Shown here: one piece after another, positions 51,013 to 61,615 of the stretch
Layout of the letters: each line of letters begins with the position of its first letter
Position numbering within the stretch: the first letter of the stretch is position 1
Origin: Mycobacterium intracellulare ATCC 13950
GTDB taxonomy: Bacteria > Actinomycetota > Actinomycetes > Mycobacteriales > Mycobacteriaceae
NCBI RefSeq assembly: GCF_000277125.1
Contig: NC_016946.1
Span: forward strand, 558,001 to 622,000
Direction: 5' to 3'
Length of the DNA stretch: 64,000 bases
Position numbers and translations under genes: made by a program
The notes under the pieces: model-generated
Told to the model about the DNA's origin: nothing
Databases searched by the model: none
What the model saw: only the letters and a program-made list of their open reading frames with translations

Positions 51013-51630
51013 GTGACTGCAGCGGTTACTCCGAAAGGAGAACGTCGACGGTACGCGCTCATCAGCGCCGCCGCCGAGCTGCTCGCCGAGGGCGGGTTCG
51101 AAGCGGTGCGCCATCGGGCGGTCGCCGGGCGGGCCGGATTGCCGTTGGCGTCGACCACCTATTACTTCTCCTCCCTCGACGATCTGATCGCACGCGCGGT
51201 CGAGCACATCGCGATGATCGAGGTGGCGCAGCTTCGCTCGCGGGTCACCGCGTTGTCCCGGCGGCGCCGCGGGCCGGAGACCATCGCCGAGGTGCTGGCG
51301 GACCTGCTCGTCGGGGACGTGTCCGGCCCGGGACTCACCGAGCAGCTGATCTCGCGCTACGAGCGACACATCGCGTGCACTCGCCTGCCCGCGTTGCAGG
51401 AAACCATGCGACGCAGCCTGCGTCAGCGCGCCGAGGCCGTTGCGGAGGCCATCGAGCGCTCGGGCCGCTCCGTGCATATCGAACTGGTGTGCACGCTGAT
51501 CTGCGCGGTCGACGGGTGTGTGGTGTCGGCCCTGGTCGAGGGCCGGGATCCGCGCGCGGCGGCGCAGGGCGCGGTGGTCGATCTCATCGAGGTGCTCGCC
51601 CCCATCGATCAGCGCCCCGTGCAGATCTGA
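51013..51630 (+). CDS. TetR-family regulator (Rv0775 type)
   Basis: A 205-residue TetR regulator from GTG 51013 (VTAAVTPKGERRRYAL). HTH region: LAEGGFEAVRHRAVAGRAGLPLASTTYYFSSLDDLI (about 26-61). Its last 22 nt overlap the convergent DUF429 gene. A dyad TTCGGC-N10-GCCGAA at 50950-50971, between this gene and the divergent esterase, is a candidate operator. The ligand is unknown. Confidence 0.9.
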   Translation: MTAAVTPKGERRRYALISAAAELLAEGGFEAVRHRAVAGRAGLPLASTTYYFSSLDDLIARAVEHIAMIEVAQLRSRVTALSRRRRGPETIAEVLADLLVGDVSGPGLTEQLISRYERHIACTRLPALQETMRRSLRQRAEAVAEAIERSGRSVHIELVCTLICAVDGCVVSALVEGRDPRAAAQGAVVDLIEVLAPIDQRPVQI

Positions 51631-52364
51631 CCCGGCAGCGACGGCGTCACGATGCATCCGCTGTCAACGTCGCCGTAGATCGTCATCCCGGCCGGGCGGC
51701 GCTGCGCGTACAACGCCACGTAGGCACAGACGACCGCGTCGACCGGATCCTCGGCGCGGCGCAGCTCGCATTTGCGGTGCGCGGCGGCCACCGCCGCCCG
51801 CAACGCGACCCAGCCCTCGTGCGCGGCGACGCGCAGCGGGATCGGGGCCTGCGCGAGCCGTTCGAGCCCGTCCATCAGTACCAGAAGCTCGGACTTGAGC
51901 CGGTCGACGCTACGGCCCGGCTTGGCCTTGTACTTCAGGGTTCGCTCCAACCCGAACAGCGCGACTGTCGCCGCATGCGGGTAGACCTCGACGGCGCGAC
52001 GGCCGACCGGTGACCGAGGATCCAGGTCGAGGCCGAGCGCCGCGGCCAGGCGTCCGCCGCGCGGGCCGTTGGCGAATTCGGGCTTTCCGGTGTTGCAGGG
52101 GTGGGTGCCGGCCTCGAACCTGCGGAAGTCGCGGTTGAGCGCGGTCTCGGCCGGACGCTGGCCGGTCGGGTTGTTCACCACCAGAGGCGCGTCGAAGGCG
52201 ACGACGCAATCGCCCCGCACGTAGGGCCGCAACGCGGCCAGGATCTCGTCGTCGTCGCGGGCCGCGCCCACGCTCACCAAATCGCCGTCGGAGTCGACGA
52301 CGGCGACGCCGCTCGGGTTGCGACCCGCCCAGGCGAGGTCGACACCGGCGAAGTACATCCGCAC
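51609..52364 (-). CDS. DUF429-family protein (Rv0776c type)
   Basis: A 251-residue DUF429 protein with an RNase H-like fold: FAGVDLAWAGRNPSGVAVVDSDGDLV at about 5-30, VVAFDAPLVVNNPTGQRPAETALN at about 54-77 and VDAVVCAYVALYA at about 220. Acidic residues in the first two motifs resemble a metal site of a nuclease-like fold, but no function is known. It overlaps the end of the TetR gene by 22 nt. Confidence 0.87.
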   Translation of the reverse strand: MRMYFAGVDLAWAGRNPSGVAVVDSDGDLVSVGAARDDDEILAALRPYVRGDCVVAFDAPLVVNNPTGQRPAETALNRDFRRFEAGTHPCNTGKPEFANGPRGGRLAAALGLDLDPRSPVGRRAVEVYPHAATVALFGLERTLKYKAKPGRSVDRLKSELLVLMDGLERLAQAPIPLRVAAHEGWVALRAAVAAAHRKCELRRAEDPVDAVVCAYVALYAQRRPAGMTIYGDVDSGCIVTPSLPGQICTGR

Positions 52365-52405
52365 AGGGTATGACCGCGACGCAACGAGGGTATGGCGGCA
52401 TCGAA

Positions 52406-52453
52406 TGTAACGCCACGGCGATTTTCGGCCCGATTTTTCGCCGCCACGTTACG
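52406..52453. repeat. REP-like 48-bp palindromic element, copy B
   Basis: Left arm TGTAACGCCACGGCGA (52406-52421), 16-nt loop, right arm TCGCCGCCACGTTACG (52438-52453). GTAACG/CGTTAC and CGGCGA/TCGCCG pair; the central CCA faces CCA and does not. Same size and outer sequence as the copy at 49955-50002. It lies between the divergent DUF429 gene and purB. Confidence 0.68.
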
Positions 52454-52510
52454 CCCGGTGTGAGAAGACCCGGGCGCGACGACCGTAAGCTGTGTGTTCG
52501 TGAGGACCAA

Positions 52511-53929
52511 GTGAGCATTCCGAATGTGCTGGCCACCCGGTACGCCAGCGCCGAGATGGTCGCGATCTGGTCGCCGGAGGCCAAGATCGTCGCGGAGCGG
52601 CGGCTGTGGCTCGCGGTGCTGCGCGCGCAGGCGGAGCTGGGCGTCGCGGTGCCCCCCGACGCGATCGCCGACTACGAGCGGGTGCTCGAGGACGTCGACC
52701 TGTCGTCGATCGCGGACCGTGAACGCGTCCTGCGCCACGACGTCAAGGCCCGCATCGAGGAATTCAACGCGCTGGCCGGTCACGAGCATGTGCACAAAGG
52801 CATGACCAGCCGCGACCTGACCGAGAACGTGGAGCAGCTGCAGATCCGGCGGTCGCTGGAGCTCGTCTTCGCGCACGGGGTTGCGGTCGCGGCGCGGCTC
52901 GCCGAGCGGGCCGTCGCCTATCGCGACCTGGTGATGGCCGGGCGCAGCCACAATGTCGCCGCCCAGGCCACGACGCTCGGCAAGCGATTCGCGTCGGCGG
53001 CCCAGGAGACGCTGATCGCGTTGACCAGGCTGCGCGAGTTGATCGACCGTTATCCGCTGCGTGGCATCAAGGGACCGATGGGCACGTCGCAGGACATGCT
53101 CGACCTGCTGGACGGCGACGCGGCCAAGCTCGCCGAACTCGAGCGGCGCATCGCCCAATTCTTGGGTTTCACAACGGTTTTGACCAGCGTCGGGCAGGTG
53201 TATCCGAGGTCGCTGGACCATGACGTGATTTCGGCGCTGGTGCAGCTGGGCGCGGGAGCGTCGTCGATGGCGCACACCATTCGGCTGATGGCCGGCCACG
53301 AGCTGGTCACCGAGGGGTTCGCGCCGGGCCAGGTCGGCTCGTCGGCGATGCCGCACAAGATGAACACCCGCAGCTGCGAACGGGTCAACGGCCTGCAGGT
53401 GGTGTTGCGCGGGTACGCGTCGATGGCCGCCGAGCTGGCGGGTGCGCAGTGGAACGAGGGCGACGTCTTCTGCTCCGTGGTGCGCCGAGTGGCATTGCCG
53501 GACAGCTTTTTTGCCATCGACGGGCAGATCGAGACCTTCCTGACGGTGCTCGACGAGTTCGGCGCCTATCCGGCGGTGATCGCTCGCGAGCTGGACCGCT
53601 ACCTGCCCTTCCTGGCCACCACCAAGGTGTTGATCGCCGCGGTGCGTGCCGGCATGGGCCGCGAGGCCGCGCATCACGTGATCCGCGAACACGCGGTCGC
53701 GACGGCGCTGGCCATGCGGGAACGCGGGGCCGAGCCCGATCTGCTGGATCGGCTGGCCGCCGACGACCGGCTGCCGTTGGACCGGGCGGCCCTGGACGCC
53801 GCGCTGGCGGACAAGAAGGCGTTCACGGGCGCGGCCGGTGACCAGGTGGACGAGGTGGCGGCCCTGGTGGACGCGCTGGTGAGCCGCTACCCGGACGCCG
53901 CCAAGTACGCCCCGGGTGCGATCCTGTGA
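52511..53929 (+). CDS. purB: adenylosuccinate lyase PurB
   Basis: A 472-residue fumarase/aspartase-superfamily lyase, equal in length to M. tuberculosis PurB. The GTG start at 52511 gives [16 protein letters not shown]. The superfamily signature is [17 protein letters not shown] (about 277-293), with [13 protein letters not shown] and [16 protein letters not shown] also visible. It catalyses two steps of purine synthesis, one of them on the PurC product. Its stop overlaps the cyp126 start by 4 nt. Confidence 0.97.
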   Translation: MSIPNVLATRYASAEMVAIWSPEAKIVAERRLWLAVLRAQAELGVAVPPDAIADYERVLEDVDLSSIADRERVLRHDVKARIEEFNALAGHEHVHKGMTSRDLTENVEQLQIRRSLELVFAHGVAVAARLAERAVAYRDLVMAGRSHNVAAQATTLGKRFASAAQETLIALTRLRELIDRYPLRGIKGPMGTSQDMLDLLDGDAAKLAELERRIAQFLGFTTVLTSVGQVYPRSLDHDVISALVQLGAGASSMAHTIRLMAGHELVTEGFAPGQVGSSAMPHKMNTRSCERVNGLQVVLRGYASMAAELAGAQWNEGDVFCSVVRRVALPDSFFAIDGQIETFLTVLDEFGAYPAVIARELDRYLPFLATTKVLIAAVRAGMGREAAHHVIREHAVATALAMRERGAEPDLLDRLAADDRLPLDRAALDAALADKKAFTGAAGDQVDEVAALVDALVSRYPDAAKYAPGAIL

Positions 53930-55173
53930 CCCTGGCCGGCGCACTCGCGGAGATCGATTTCACCGATCTCGACAACTTCGCCGACGGGTTCCCGCACGAC
54001 CTGTTCGCCATCCATCGCCGCGAGGCGCCGGTGTACTGGCACCCACCGACCGACAACACCCCGGACAACGAGGGCTTCTGGTCGGTCGCCACCTACGCGG
54101 AAACGCTTGAGGTTCTCAAGGATCCGGTGACGTACTCGTCGGTCACCGGGGGCGAACGGCCCTACGGCGGCACGCTGTTACAGGACCTGGCGATCGCCGG
54201 GCAGGTGCTCAACATGATGGACGACCCCCGGCATTCGCAAATCCGGCGACTGGTCAGTTCCGGGCTGACGCCGCGGATGATCCGTTTAGTGGAAGACGAT
54301 CTGCGGACCAGGGCGCGCCGGCTGCTCGACGCCGTGGTGCCGGGCGAGCCGTTCGACTTCCTGGTCGACATCGCCGCCGAGCTACCGATGCAGATGATCT
54401 GCATCCTGCTGGGAGTCCCTGAATCCGAACGGCATTGGCTGTTCGACGCGATCGAGCCGCAGTTCGATTTCGGCGGTTCGCGCAAAGCGTCGCTCTCGCA
54501 GCTGTCGGTGGAAGAGGCCGGGTCGCGCATGTACGACTACGGCCGGCAATTGATCGCGTCCAAGCGTGAGAACCCGACCGATGACATGTTGTCGGTCGTG
54601 GCGAACGCGATGCTCGACGATTCGGATGCGTCGGCCCTTTCCGACCTCGAGCTGTACCTGTTCTTCAGCCTGCTGTTCAGCGCCGGCGCGGAGACCACCC
54701 GCAACGCGGTCGCGGGCGGGCTGCTGGCGCTGGCCAACCATCCGTCGCAATTACGTTCCCTGCGTGAGGATCTCGGTGCGCTGCCCACCGCCGTGGAGGA
54801 GATGGTGCGGTGGACCTCACCCTCGCCGTCGAAGCGGCGCACCGCCACCCGCGACGTCACGCTGGGCGGCCGGCCGATCGAGGCCGGACAGAAAATACAG
54901 ATCTGGGAGGGTTCGGCGAATCGCGACGCCAGCGTGTTCGACCACGCCGACACATTCGATATCGCCCGGAAACCCAACCCGCACCTGGGATTCGGTCAGG
55001 GCGTGCACTACTGCCTGGGCGCCAACCTGGCCCGGCTGGAACTGCGGGTGCTGTTCGAGGAGTTGCTCTCCCGGTTCGGTGCCGTGCAGGTGGTCCGGCC
55101 GGTCGAATGGGCCCGCAGCAACCGGCATACCGGCATCCGGCACCTCGTCGTGGAGCTACGCGAAGACCAGTGA
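53926..55173 (+). CDS. cyp126: cytochrome P450 CYP126
   Basis: A 415-residue P450 (M. tuberculosis 414). The heme loop is [17 protein letters not shown], the I-helix [13 protein letters not shown] and the K-helix [10 protein letters not shown]. It starts GTG (53926) within the purB end and its TGA overlaps the next gene (GTGA). Linkage to purB is conserved in mycobacteria, and a purine-related role has been suggested for the family; the substrate is unproven. Confidence 0.94.
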   Translation: MTLAGALAEIDFTDLDNFADGFPHDLFAIHRREAPVYWHPPTDNTPDNEGFWSVATYAETLEVLKDPVTYSSVTGGERPYGGTLLQDLAIAGQVLNMMDDPRHSQIRRLVSSGLTPRMIRLVEDDLRTRARRLLDAVVPGEPFDFLVDIAAELPMQMICILLGVPESERHWLFDAIEPQFDFGGSRKASLSQLSVEEAGSRMYDYGRQLIASKRENPTDDMLSVVANAMLDDSDASALSDLELYLFFSLLFSAGAETTRNAVAGGLLALANHPSQLRSLREDLGALPTAVEEMVRWTSPSPSKRRTATRDVTLGGRPIEAGQKIQIWEGSANRDASVFDHADTFDIARKPNPHLGFGQGVHYCLGANLARLELRVLFEELLSRFGAVQVVRPVEWARSNRHTGIRHLVVELREDQ

Positions 55174-56192
55174 CGATCCGGTTCGCCGATATCGAGCCCT
55201 CACCCGATGTGTTCGCTGCGGTGATGGCGACCGGCATCTTGTCGATCGGTGCGAAAAATCACGGGTACCGGTTGATCAGCGACACGATGGGTGTCATCGC
55301 CACTTTGGGTCTGGTCCTCCTGGTTGCCCTCGTCGTCGCGAAGGGTTGCGCCACCGGACACAAGCTGCGCTGGGATCTGACCGATCCCGACGTCACGCTG
55401 CGGATGATCACCTTCGTCGCCGCCTGCGCGGTGATCGACACGCGCCTGTCGTCGAATGTGTGGGTGGCGCGGGTGCTCGGTGCCGTCGGGCTGGCGTCGT
55501 GGCTGGTGCTGATCCTGCTCAGCGCGCGAAACATGTTGGCGCACCGCTGGTCCGCGCTGCGCGACCGCGCCCACGGCGCCTGGCAGCTGGGCAGCGTCGG
55601 AACATCGGGTTTGGCGATCGTGATCGCCCGGGCGGCCCGTCACACCGGTCATCACTGGTGGCTCGCGGTGGCCGTGGCCGCGTGGGTGGCGGCGCTGTGC
55701 ATCTACGGCCTGATGACCTGGCTGACCCTGTGGCGCGTGGTCAACGAACGACAGGACCGCGACGGCTTCGAACCGGACACCTGGATCCTGATGGGCGGCA
55801 TGGCGATTGCGACGCTGGCCGGCGATAACATCCACGCCGTGGCCCCCGCCTGGCTGGCCGGCCCGGTGCGCGTGGTCACCATCGTGACCTGGGTGACGGC
55901 CACCCTGTGGATACCGCCGCTGATCTACTTCGCGCTGCACCGCATTCGGCGGTATCCGAACATGCTGCGGTTTGCCGGCGTGTGGTGGGCGTTCGTGTTC
56001 CCGCTGGGCATGTATTCGGCGGCCAGCTTCGCCATGGCGATCGAGATCGGTCAGCGATCGCTGCTCACCGTCTCGCTGGTGTTCTTCTGGGACGCGTTGG
56101 CGGCCTGGTTGATTGTGGTCGCCGCGGGGCTGCTCCTGTTGTCGCGGGCGCTGCTGCTAAGCCCCGCGGATCGCGATACCCGCCGAGCGTAA
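55170..56192 (+). CDS. TDT/SLAC1-family transporter (tellurite/C4-dicarboxylate type)
   Basis: A 340-residue membrane protein of the TDT family (TehA, Mae1, SLAC1 relatives). It opens with [24 protein letters not shown], the typical family start, and has about ten hydrophobic helices. Such proteins carry anions or dicarboxylates. GTG 55170 overlaps the cyp126 stop, so it is coupled to the purB-cyp126 transcript. Its last 36 nt overlap the convergent Rv0779c-type gene. I do not recall this gene here in M. tuberculosis, so it is an insertion or a lost gene. Confidence 0.85.
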   Translation: MTIRFADIEPSPDVFAAVMATGILSIGAKNHGYRLISDTMGVIATLGLVLLVALVVAKGCATGHKLRWDLTDPDVTLRMITFVAACAVIDTRLSSNVWVARVLGAVGLASWLVLILLSARNMLAHRWSALRDRAHGAWQLGSVGTSGLAIVIARAARHTGHHWWLAVAVAAWVAALCIYGLMTWLTLWRVVNERQDRDGFEPDTWILMGGMAIATLAGDNIHAVAPAWLAGPVRVVTIVTWVTATLWIPPLIYFALHRIRRYPNMLRFAGVWWAFVFPLGMYSAASFAMAIEIGQRSLLTVSLVFFWDALAAWLIVVAAGLLLLSRALLLSPADRDTRRA

Positions 56193-56777
56193 TTCAAGCG
56201 CGGCCAGGGCCCCGATGGTGACCGGGTCCTCACGGCGCCACCCGCCGACCGGGTCCGCGCTGACCGCGATCAACTTGCGTGGTGGGCGGTTGGTCAACGC
56301 GCGCAGCGCGAGCAACTGCGCACCGGCCGGGGTTGCGGCCAACGCGGTCACCGTCAGCTTGCGCCGAAAGAAGCGAACCCGCAGAAACAACCACGGGATC
56401 ACCGCGACGAGGATCGGGAGCGCGACGACCGCCATCGCCAGCAGCACCGCGAGCCAGCTCGCCGCGGTGTCCAGGTCGTGGCCCGCACCCGCGATGTCCA
56501 GCGCGGCCTGGCTGGCGGAGTTGAGCGGCTTGCTGACCGTGTCGCCCACCACCGGGATGTGCTGGGCGCCGTGGCCGGCGGACGCGAGGTTGCCGGCGAT
56601 GCCGTCCGCGCCGCTCTCGACCTGGCGGCCCGCGTCGGCGATGGTCGCGATGGCGTCGTAAACCGCCAGGGCGACGAGGAGCCACAGCGCCGTCCACACG
56701 ACGACGGCGAAGTCGCTGAACAGCTGGGCGGCCAGCCGGCCGGGCCTGGTGGAGTAGGGCAGAAACCGCGGTGTCAT
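56157..56777 (-). CDS. membrane protein (Rv0779c type)
   Basis: A 206-residue protein, matching Rv0779c in length when started at ATG 56777. Two hydrophobic segments (about 25-50 and 115-142) flank an extracytoplasmic stretch (ESGADGIAGNLASAGHGAQHIPVVGDTVSKPLN). Function is unknown. The C-terminal part is cytosolic and basic. It converges on and overlaps the TDT transporter gene by 36 nt. Confidence 0.82.
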   Translation of the reverse strand: MTPRFLPYSTRPGRLAAQLFSDFAVVVWTALWLLVALAVYDAIATIADAGRQVESGADGIAGNLASAGHGAQHIPVVGDTVSKPLNSASQAALDIAGAGHDLDTAASWLAVLLAMAVVALPILVAVIPWLFLRVRFFRRKLTVTALAATPAGAQLLALRALTNRPPRKLIAVSADPVGGWRREDPVTIGALAALELRSAGIAIRGA

Positions 56778-56828
56778 AGCCCGATCCCAGCACAAGCCGC
56801 GTCGTCAGGTGCCCGATAGGCTGACCGG

Positions 56829-57719
56829 ATGCCCGCACTGTCCGACTACCAGCATCTGGCCAGCGGCAAGGTCCGTGAGCTGTATCGCGTCGACGACGAA
56901 CACCTCCTATTGGTCGCCACCGACCGCATCTCGGCGTACGACTTCGTCCTGGACAGCACTATCCCGGACAAGGGCCGCATCCTGACGGCGATGAGCGTCT
57001 TCTTCTTCGGTCTCGTGGACGCCCCCAATCATTTGGCCGGGCCGCCGGATGACCCGCGCATCCCCGACGAGGTGCTGGGCCGGGCCCTGGTGGTGCGGCG
57101 GCTGGACATGCTTCCGGTCGAATGCGTGGCGCGCGGTTACCTGACCGGCTCGGGGCTCCTGGACTACCAGGCGACCGGCAAGGTCTGCGGCATCACCTTG
57201 CCTCCGGGACTGGTCGAAGCCAGCCGGTTCGCCGAACCGCTGTTCACCCCGGCGACCAAGGCCGCGTTGGGGGACCACGACGAGAACGTCTCGTTCGCCC
57301 GCGTGATCGAGATGGTGGGCGGGGTGCGCGCCAACCAACTGCGCGACCGCACGTTGCAGATCTACGTTCAGGCCGCCGACCATGCGCTGAGGAAAGGAAT
57401 CATCATCGCGGACACCAAGTTCGAGTTCGGCACCGACCGCGACGGCAACCTGCTACTGGCCGACGAGATCTTCACCCCGGATTCGTCACGGTACTGGCCG
57501 GCCGACGAGTACCAGGTCGGCGTGGTCCAGAACAGTTTCGACAAACAGTTCGTCCGCAACTGGCTCACCAGCCCCGACTCCGGGTGGGACCGCCACGGCA
57601 CGCTACCCGCGCCGCCGCTCCCGGACGACATCATCGAGGCGACCCGTGGCCGCTATATCGAGGCCTACGAACGCATTTCCGGCCTGAGCTTCGGCGACTG
57701 GATCGGCCCCGCCGCATGA
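56829..57719 (+). CDS. purC: SAICAR synthetase PurC
   Basis: A 296-residue phosphoribosylaminoimidazole-succinocarboxamide synthase. Signature segments: [30 protein letters not shown] (about 8-37), [23 protein letters not shown] and [14 protein letters not shown]. Its product is the substrate of PurB. Its stop overlaps the ptrB start (ATGA at 57716-57719). Confidence 0.97.
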   Translation: MPALSDYQHLASGKVRELYRVDDEHLLLVATDRISAYDFVLDSTIPDKGRILTAMSVFFFGLVDAPNHLAGPPDDPRIPDEVLGRALVVRRLDMLPVECVARGYLTGSGLLDYQATGKVCGITLPPGLVEASRFAEPLFTPATKAALGDHDENVSFARVIEMVGGVRANQLRDRTLQIYVQAADHALRKGIIIADTKFEFGTDRDGNLLLADEIFTPDSSRYWPADEYQVGVVQNSFDKQFVRNWLTSPDSGWDRHGTLPAPPLPDDIIEATRGRYIEAYERISGLSFGDWIGPAA

Positions 57720-59854
57720 GCGAGTCGCACCTTGCCGGTCCCGTGCCACCCGTCGCCAAGCGGGTGGACAGCCGGCGCGAGCACCACGGTGACGTCTTCA
57801 TCGACCCCTATGAGTGGCTGCGCGAGAAGACGAACCCCGACGTGATCGCCTACCTCGAGGCGGAAAACAGCTACGTCGACCAGATGACCGCCCACCTCGA
57901 ACCGTTGCGGCAACAGATCTTCGACGAGATCAAGGCGCGTACCAAGGAAACCGACCTGTCGGTACCGACGCGGCAGGGCCAGTGGTGGTACTACGCCCGC
58001 ACGTTCGAAGGCAAGCAGTATCGCGTCCAGTGCCGTTGCCCGGTAAGTGATCCCGACGACTGGAACCCGCCGACCCTGGACGAGAACACCGACATTCCCG
58101 GCGAACAAATCTTGCTCGATTCGAACGTCGAAGCCGAGGGTCACGAATTTTTCTCCCTGGGCGCCGCAACCGTCAGCCTCGACGGAAACCTGCTGGCGTA
58201 CTCCGTCGACACCCTCGGCGATGAACGCTATACGTTGCGGTTCAAGGATTTACGCACCGGCGAGCTGTATCCGGACGAGATCGCCGACATCGGCGCGGGT
58301 GCGACCTGGGCCGCGGACAACCGCACCGTGTACTACCTCACCCTGGACGCGGCCCATCGCCCCGACAAGGTGTGGCGGTATCGGGTGGGCTCCGGTGCGG
58401 AATCGGAGCTGGTGTACCACGAAGCCGACGAGAAGTTTTGGCTCGGCGTGGGACTCACCAGAAGTGAGGCCTACGTCTTCATCGCCTCCGGTTCCTCGAT
58501 CACCTCCGAATTCCGCTACGCCGACGCCACCGATCCGCAGGCGCAGTTCACCGTCGTGCTGCCGCGCCGCGAAGGCGTCGAGTATTCGGTCGAACATGCG
58601 GTGGTGGGCGGGCAGGACCGGTTCTTGATCCTGCATAACGACGACGCGGTCAACTTCACGCTGACCGAGGCGCCGGTCAGCGATCCCACCCAGCAGCGCA
58701 CGCTGATCCCGCACCGCGACGATGTCCGACTCGACGGGGTGGACGCCTTCGCCGGCCATCTCGTGGTCAGCTACCGGCGTGAGGCGCTGCCGCGGCTCGC
58801 GCTGTGGCGCGTCAACTCCGACGGCACATACGCGGAGCCCGAAGAGGTTTCGTTCGATTCCGAACTGATGTCGGCCGGCCTGGCCGGCAACCCGAATTGG
58901 GGCGCGCCCAAGCTGCGGATCCGGGCGGGGTCTCTGGTCATTCCGGCACGGGTCTACGACATCGACTTCGTCACCGGCGAACGCACCCTGCTGCGCGAGC
59001 AACCCGTACTCGGCGATTATCGCCCGGACGATTACGTCGAACGGCGCGACTGGGCGGTCGCCGAGGACGGCGCCCGGATCCCGGTCTCGGTCGTGCACCG
59101 CTCAGGAATCGAATTCCCAGCGCCCGCGCTGGTTTACGGCTACGGAGCCTACGAGATCTGCACCGATCCGAGTTTCTCCATCGCCCGGTTGTCGCTGTTG
59201 GATCGGGGAATGGTGTTCGCGATCGCCCACGTCCGCGGCGGCGGCGAGATGGGCCGGCTGTGGTATGAGCACGGCAAGCTCTTGGAGAAGAAGAACACCT
59301 TCACCGACTTCGTCGCGGTGGCAAGGCATTTGGTGGATTCCGGAGTAACCCGCCCGCGCCGGCTGGTGGCGTTGGGGGGCAGTGCCGGCGGACTGTTGAT
59401 GGGGGCGGTGGCCAACCTGGCGCCGGAACTCTTTGCCGGAATCCTCGCGCAGGTACCGTTCGTCGACCCGCTGACCACCATTTTGGATCCCTCCTTGCCG
59501 CTGACCGTCACCGAGTGGGACGAATGGGGAAACCCGTTGGCGGACAAGGACGTCTACTCCTACATGAAGTCCTATTCCCCGTATGAGAACGTCGAGGCAA
59601 AGCCGTATCCGGCGATCCTGGCGATGACCTCGCTCAACGACACGCGGGTCTACTACGTGGAACCCGCAAAATGGGTCGCGGCCCTGCGACACCTCAACGC
59701 GAACGGCAGCCCGGTCCTGCTGAAGACCCAGATGAATGCCGGGCATGGCGGCGTCAGCGGTCGCTACAAGGGTTGGGAGGAAACCGCGTTCCAGTATGCG
59801 TGGCTGCTGGCCACCGCCGACGGCGACCGTTATGGCGGCGGCCGGGACGGCTAG
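57716..59854 (+). CDS. ptrB: prolyl oligopeptidase family serine peptidase PtrB (intact)
   Basis: A 712-residue oligopeptidase B-type S9A peptidase. The N-terminal part (about 10-420) is the beta-propeller. The catalytic alpha/beta-hydrolase domain has Ser556 in [10 protein letters not shown], Asp642 in SLNDTRV and His677 in NAGHGG. It cleaves short peptides after basic residues. In M. tuberculosis the gene is annotated as two pieces (ptrBa/ptrBb); here the frame is continuous. No signal peptide, so cytosolic. Confidence 0.95.
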   Translation: MSESHLAGPVPPVAKRVDSRREHHGDVFIDPYEWLREKTNPDVIAYLEAENSYVDQMTAHLEPLRQQIFDEIKARTKETDLSVPTRQGQWWYYARTFEGKQYRVQCRCPVSDPDDWNPPTLDENTDIPGEQILLDSNVEAEGHEFFSLGAATVSLDGNLLAYSVDTLGDERYTLRFKDLRTGELYPDEIADIGAGATWAADNRTVYYLTLDAAHRPDKVWRYRVGSGAESELVYHEADEKFWLGVGLTRSEAYVFIASGSSITSEFRYADATDPQAQFTVVLPRREGVEYSVEHAVVGGQDRFLILHNDDAVNFTLTEAPVSDPTQQRTLIPHRDDVRLDGVDAFAGHLVVSYRREALPRLALWRVNSDGTYAEPEEVSFDSELMSAGLAGNPNWGAPKLRIRAGSLVIPARVYDIDFVTGERTLLREQPVLGDYRPDDYVERRDWAVAEDGARIPVSVVHRSGIEFPAPALVYGYGAYEICTDPSFSIARLSLLDRGMVFAIAHVRGGGEMGRLWYEHGKLLEKKNTFTDFVAVARHLVDSGVTRPRRLVALGGSAGGLLMGAVANLAPELFAGILAQVPFVDPLTTILDPSLPLTVTEWDEWGNPLADKDVYSYMKSYSPYENVEAKPYPAILAMTSLNDTRVYYVEPAKWVAALRHLNANGSPVLLKTQMNAGHGGVSGRYKGWEETAFQYAWLLATADGDRYGGGRDG

Positions 59855-59878
59855 CTCGAGGATCAGCCGAGCCGGGCG

Positions 59879-61489
59879 CTAGTCGTCGCCGACGGGCGGG
59901 GTCGCCAGCCTCCTGGGCAGGAAGGATGCCGGGACGACGGTGAACGCCACCAGCACGACCGCCAGCACGAACACCGTCGTATAGGCGTGCGCCAGGTGGT
60001 GCGACACGTGGCTGGCCAGATCGGGCGTCATCGTCTGCCCGGGAAGGGCCGACGGGTCAATGCTTCGCTTGCCGGCGGGCGGGCGCACCCCGGCCATCTC
60101 GTTCGCCGCCATCAGGGCTTCGTTGCGATTGAACTGATTGGTCAGGATCACCGCCATGAGCGCGGCCCCGATCGACCCGCCCACTTGCTGATTCACGCTG
60201 ATCAACGTCGTCCCGCGGGCCACCTGACGCGGGGTAAGCGCCTGCATGAGCGCCGCGGAAAGCGGCGTGGTGGTCAAGCCGGCACCCAGGCCCATGATCG
60301 CGAGCCCGGACACCAAGACCGGCGAGTATTCGGCCTGCGTGGCGACGCCGTAGGTGAACACGCCCAGACCCGCTGCCATCAGGGGCAGGCCGATCAGCAC
60401 GATGTTGCCGGGACCGTGCTTGTCCATGAAGGCCCCGCCGATCGGCATCGTCAATACGGCCCCGATTCCGATCGGCAGCATGTGCAGCCCGGACTGCATC
60501 GGCGTCTCGTGGCTGACGATCTGGAAGTAGCTCGGGATCAGCAGCCCTACGCCGACTGAGGCGGCCCCGAACACCAGCATCGTCACGTTGACCTCCGTGA
60601 CCACGGGGTTGCGGAACAGCCGCAGGTCGATCAGGGGGTGATCGGTGCGATGCCACGCATGCACGATGAACGCGCCGATCAATGCCAGGCCGAGCAGCGC
60701 CGGCCCCAGCACGTAAGGGTCGGTGATCGTGTGCCGACCCGGAATGGAGCACACCCCGCACAGGAAGATCGCCACCCCGGGGGAGAGCAACAGCGCACCG
60801 GTGATGTCGAGGGCCTCCGAGGGGGCCGAGCGATCCTTCGCGAACATGATCGCGGCCAGCGCGAACGCGGTCAGCCCGATCGGCAGGTTGATCAGGAAGA
60901 TCCACTTCCAGCCATACGCACCGATCAGCCAACCCCCCAGGATGGGCCCCCCGATGGGGCCGAGGAGGATCGGGATTCCCCCCACCGCCATGAGGCGGCC
61001 GACCCGTTTGGGCCCGGCCTCACGCGTCAAGATGACGAAGCTGAGCGGCAGCAGCATGCCGCCGCCCACCCCTTGCACCACCCGGAACAAAATCAGCAGC
61101 AAGATGTTCGGTGCCACCGCGCACAGCAGCGACCCCAGCGTGAAGATCAGGACCGAACCCATGAAAAGTCGCTTGGTGCCGAACCGATCCGCCGCCCATC
61201 CGGTGATCGGGATCACGGTCGCAAACGCGAGCATGTAGCCGGCGATGGTCCACGAGACGACCGCCTGAGTGGACCCGAACTGATCGATGAAGGTGCGTTG
61301 CGCGACGGCGACGACGGTGCTGTCCAGGACGGCCATGATGCAGGCCAGGCCACAGACTCCGGCGATCCGGAACAGCGCTGCGTCGAGCTTGTCCGGGTAC
61401 TCGTCTGGGTGCCGCGACGGACCCGGCTCGATGGGCAACGGAACGGTGAAAGATGCGGAACGGGTGTTCTCCATGGCGCCGCTGAGCAT
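59879..61489 (-). CDS. emrB: DHA2-family multidrug efflux transporter (Rv0783c/EmrB type), copy 1
   Basis: A 536-residue 14-helix MFS transporter driven by proton exchange. MFS motif A is GWAADRFGTKRLF at about 85-97 and motif C GPILGGWLIGAYGWKWIFLINLPIG at about 168-192. I chose ATG 61489 because the paralogue upstream starts with the same MLS.AM pattern. It probably exports amphipathic compounds. Separated from its paralogue by 126 nt, including a hairpin. Confidence 0.9.
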   Translation of the reverse strand: MLSGAMENTRSASFTVPLPIEPGPSRHPDEYPDKLDAALFRIAGVCGLACIMAVLDSTVVAVAQRTFIDQFGSTQAVVSWTIAGYMLAFATVIPITGWAADRFGTKRLFMGSVLIFTLGSLLCAVAPNILLLILFRVVQGVGGGMLLPLSFVILTREAGPKRVGRLMAVGGIPILLGPIGGPILGGWLIGAYGWKWIFLINLPIGLTAFALAAIMFAKDRSAPSEALDITGALLLSPGVAIFLCGVCSIPGRHTITDPYVLGPALLGLALIGAFIVHAWHRTDHPLIDLRLFRNPVVTEVNVTMLVFGAASVGVGLLIPSYFQIVSHETPMQSGLHMLPIGIGAVLTMPIGGAFMDKHGPGNIVLIGLPLMAAGLGVFTYGVATQAEYSPVLVSGLAIMGLGAGLTTTPLSAALMQALTPRQVARGTTLISVNQQVGGSIGAALMAVILTNQFNRNEALMAANEMAGVRPPAGKRSIDPSALPGQTMTPDLASHVSHHLAHAYTTVFVLAVVLVAFTVVPASFLPRRLATPPVGDD

Positions 61490-61591
61490 ATCCACCCGGC
61501 TAGCCGTGCTGAGGCGTTTTTACTCGTATTCGCCGCTATTACCACGCGTGTAATTCCTGCCGCGCAGAGGCGGCGCGGACGGCAGTTTAAA

Positions 61592-61612
61592 GCGAAAAAA
61601 TCGGCTTTTCGC
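61592..61612 (-). terminator. hairpin between the two DHA2 transporter genes
   Basis: GCGAAAA (61592-61598) and TTTTCGC (61606-61612) are perfect 7-bp arms with a 7-nt loop, starting 3 nt past the stop of copy 2 (61616, minus strand). Read leftwards the stem is followed by a TTTAAA stretch. It suits a terminator or attenuator of copy 2, leaving copy 1 with its own promoter. Confidence 0.5.
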
Positions 61613-61615
61613 GGG

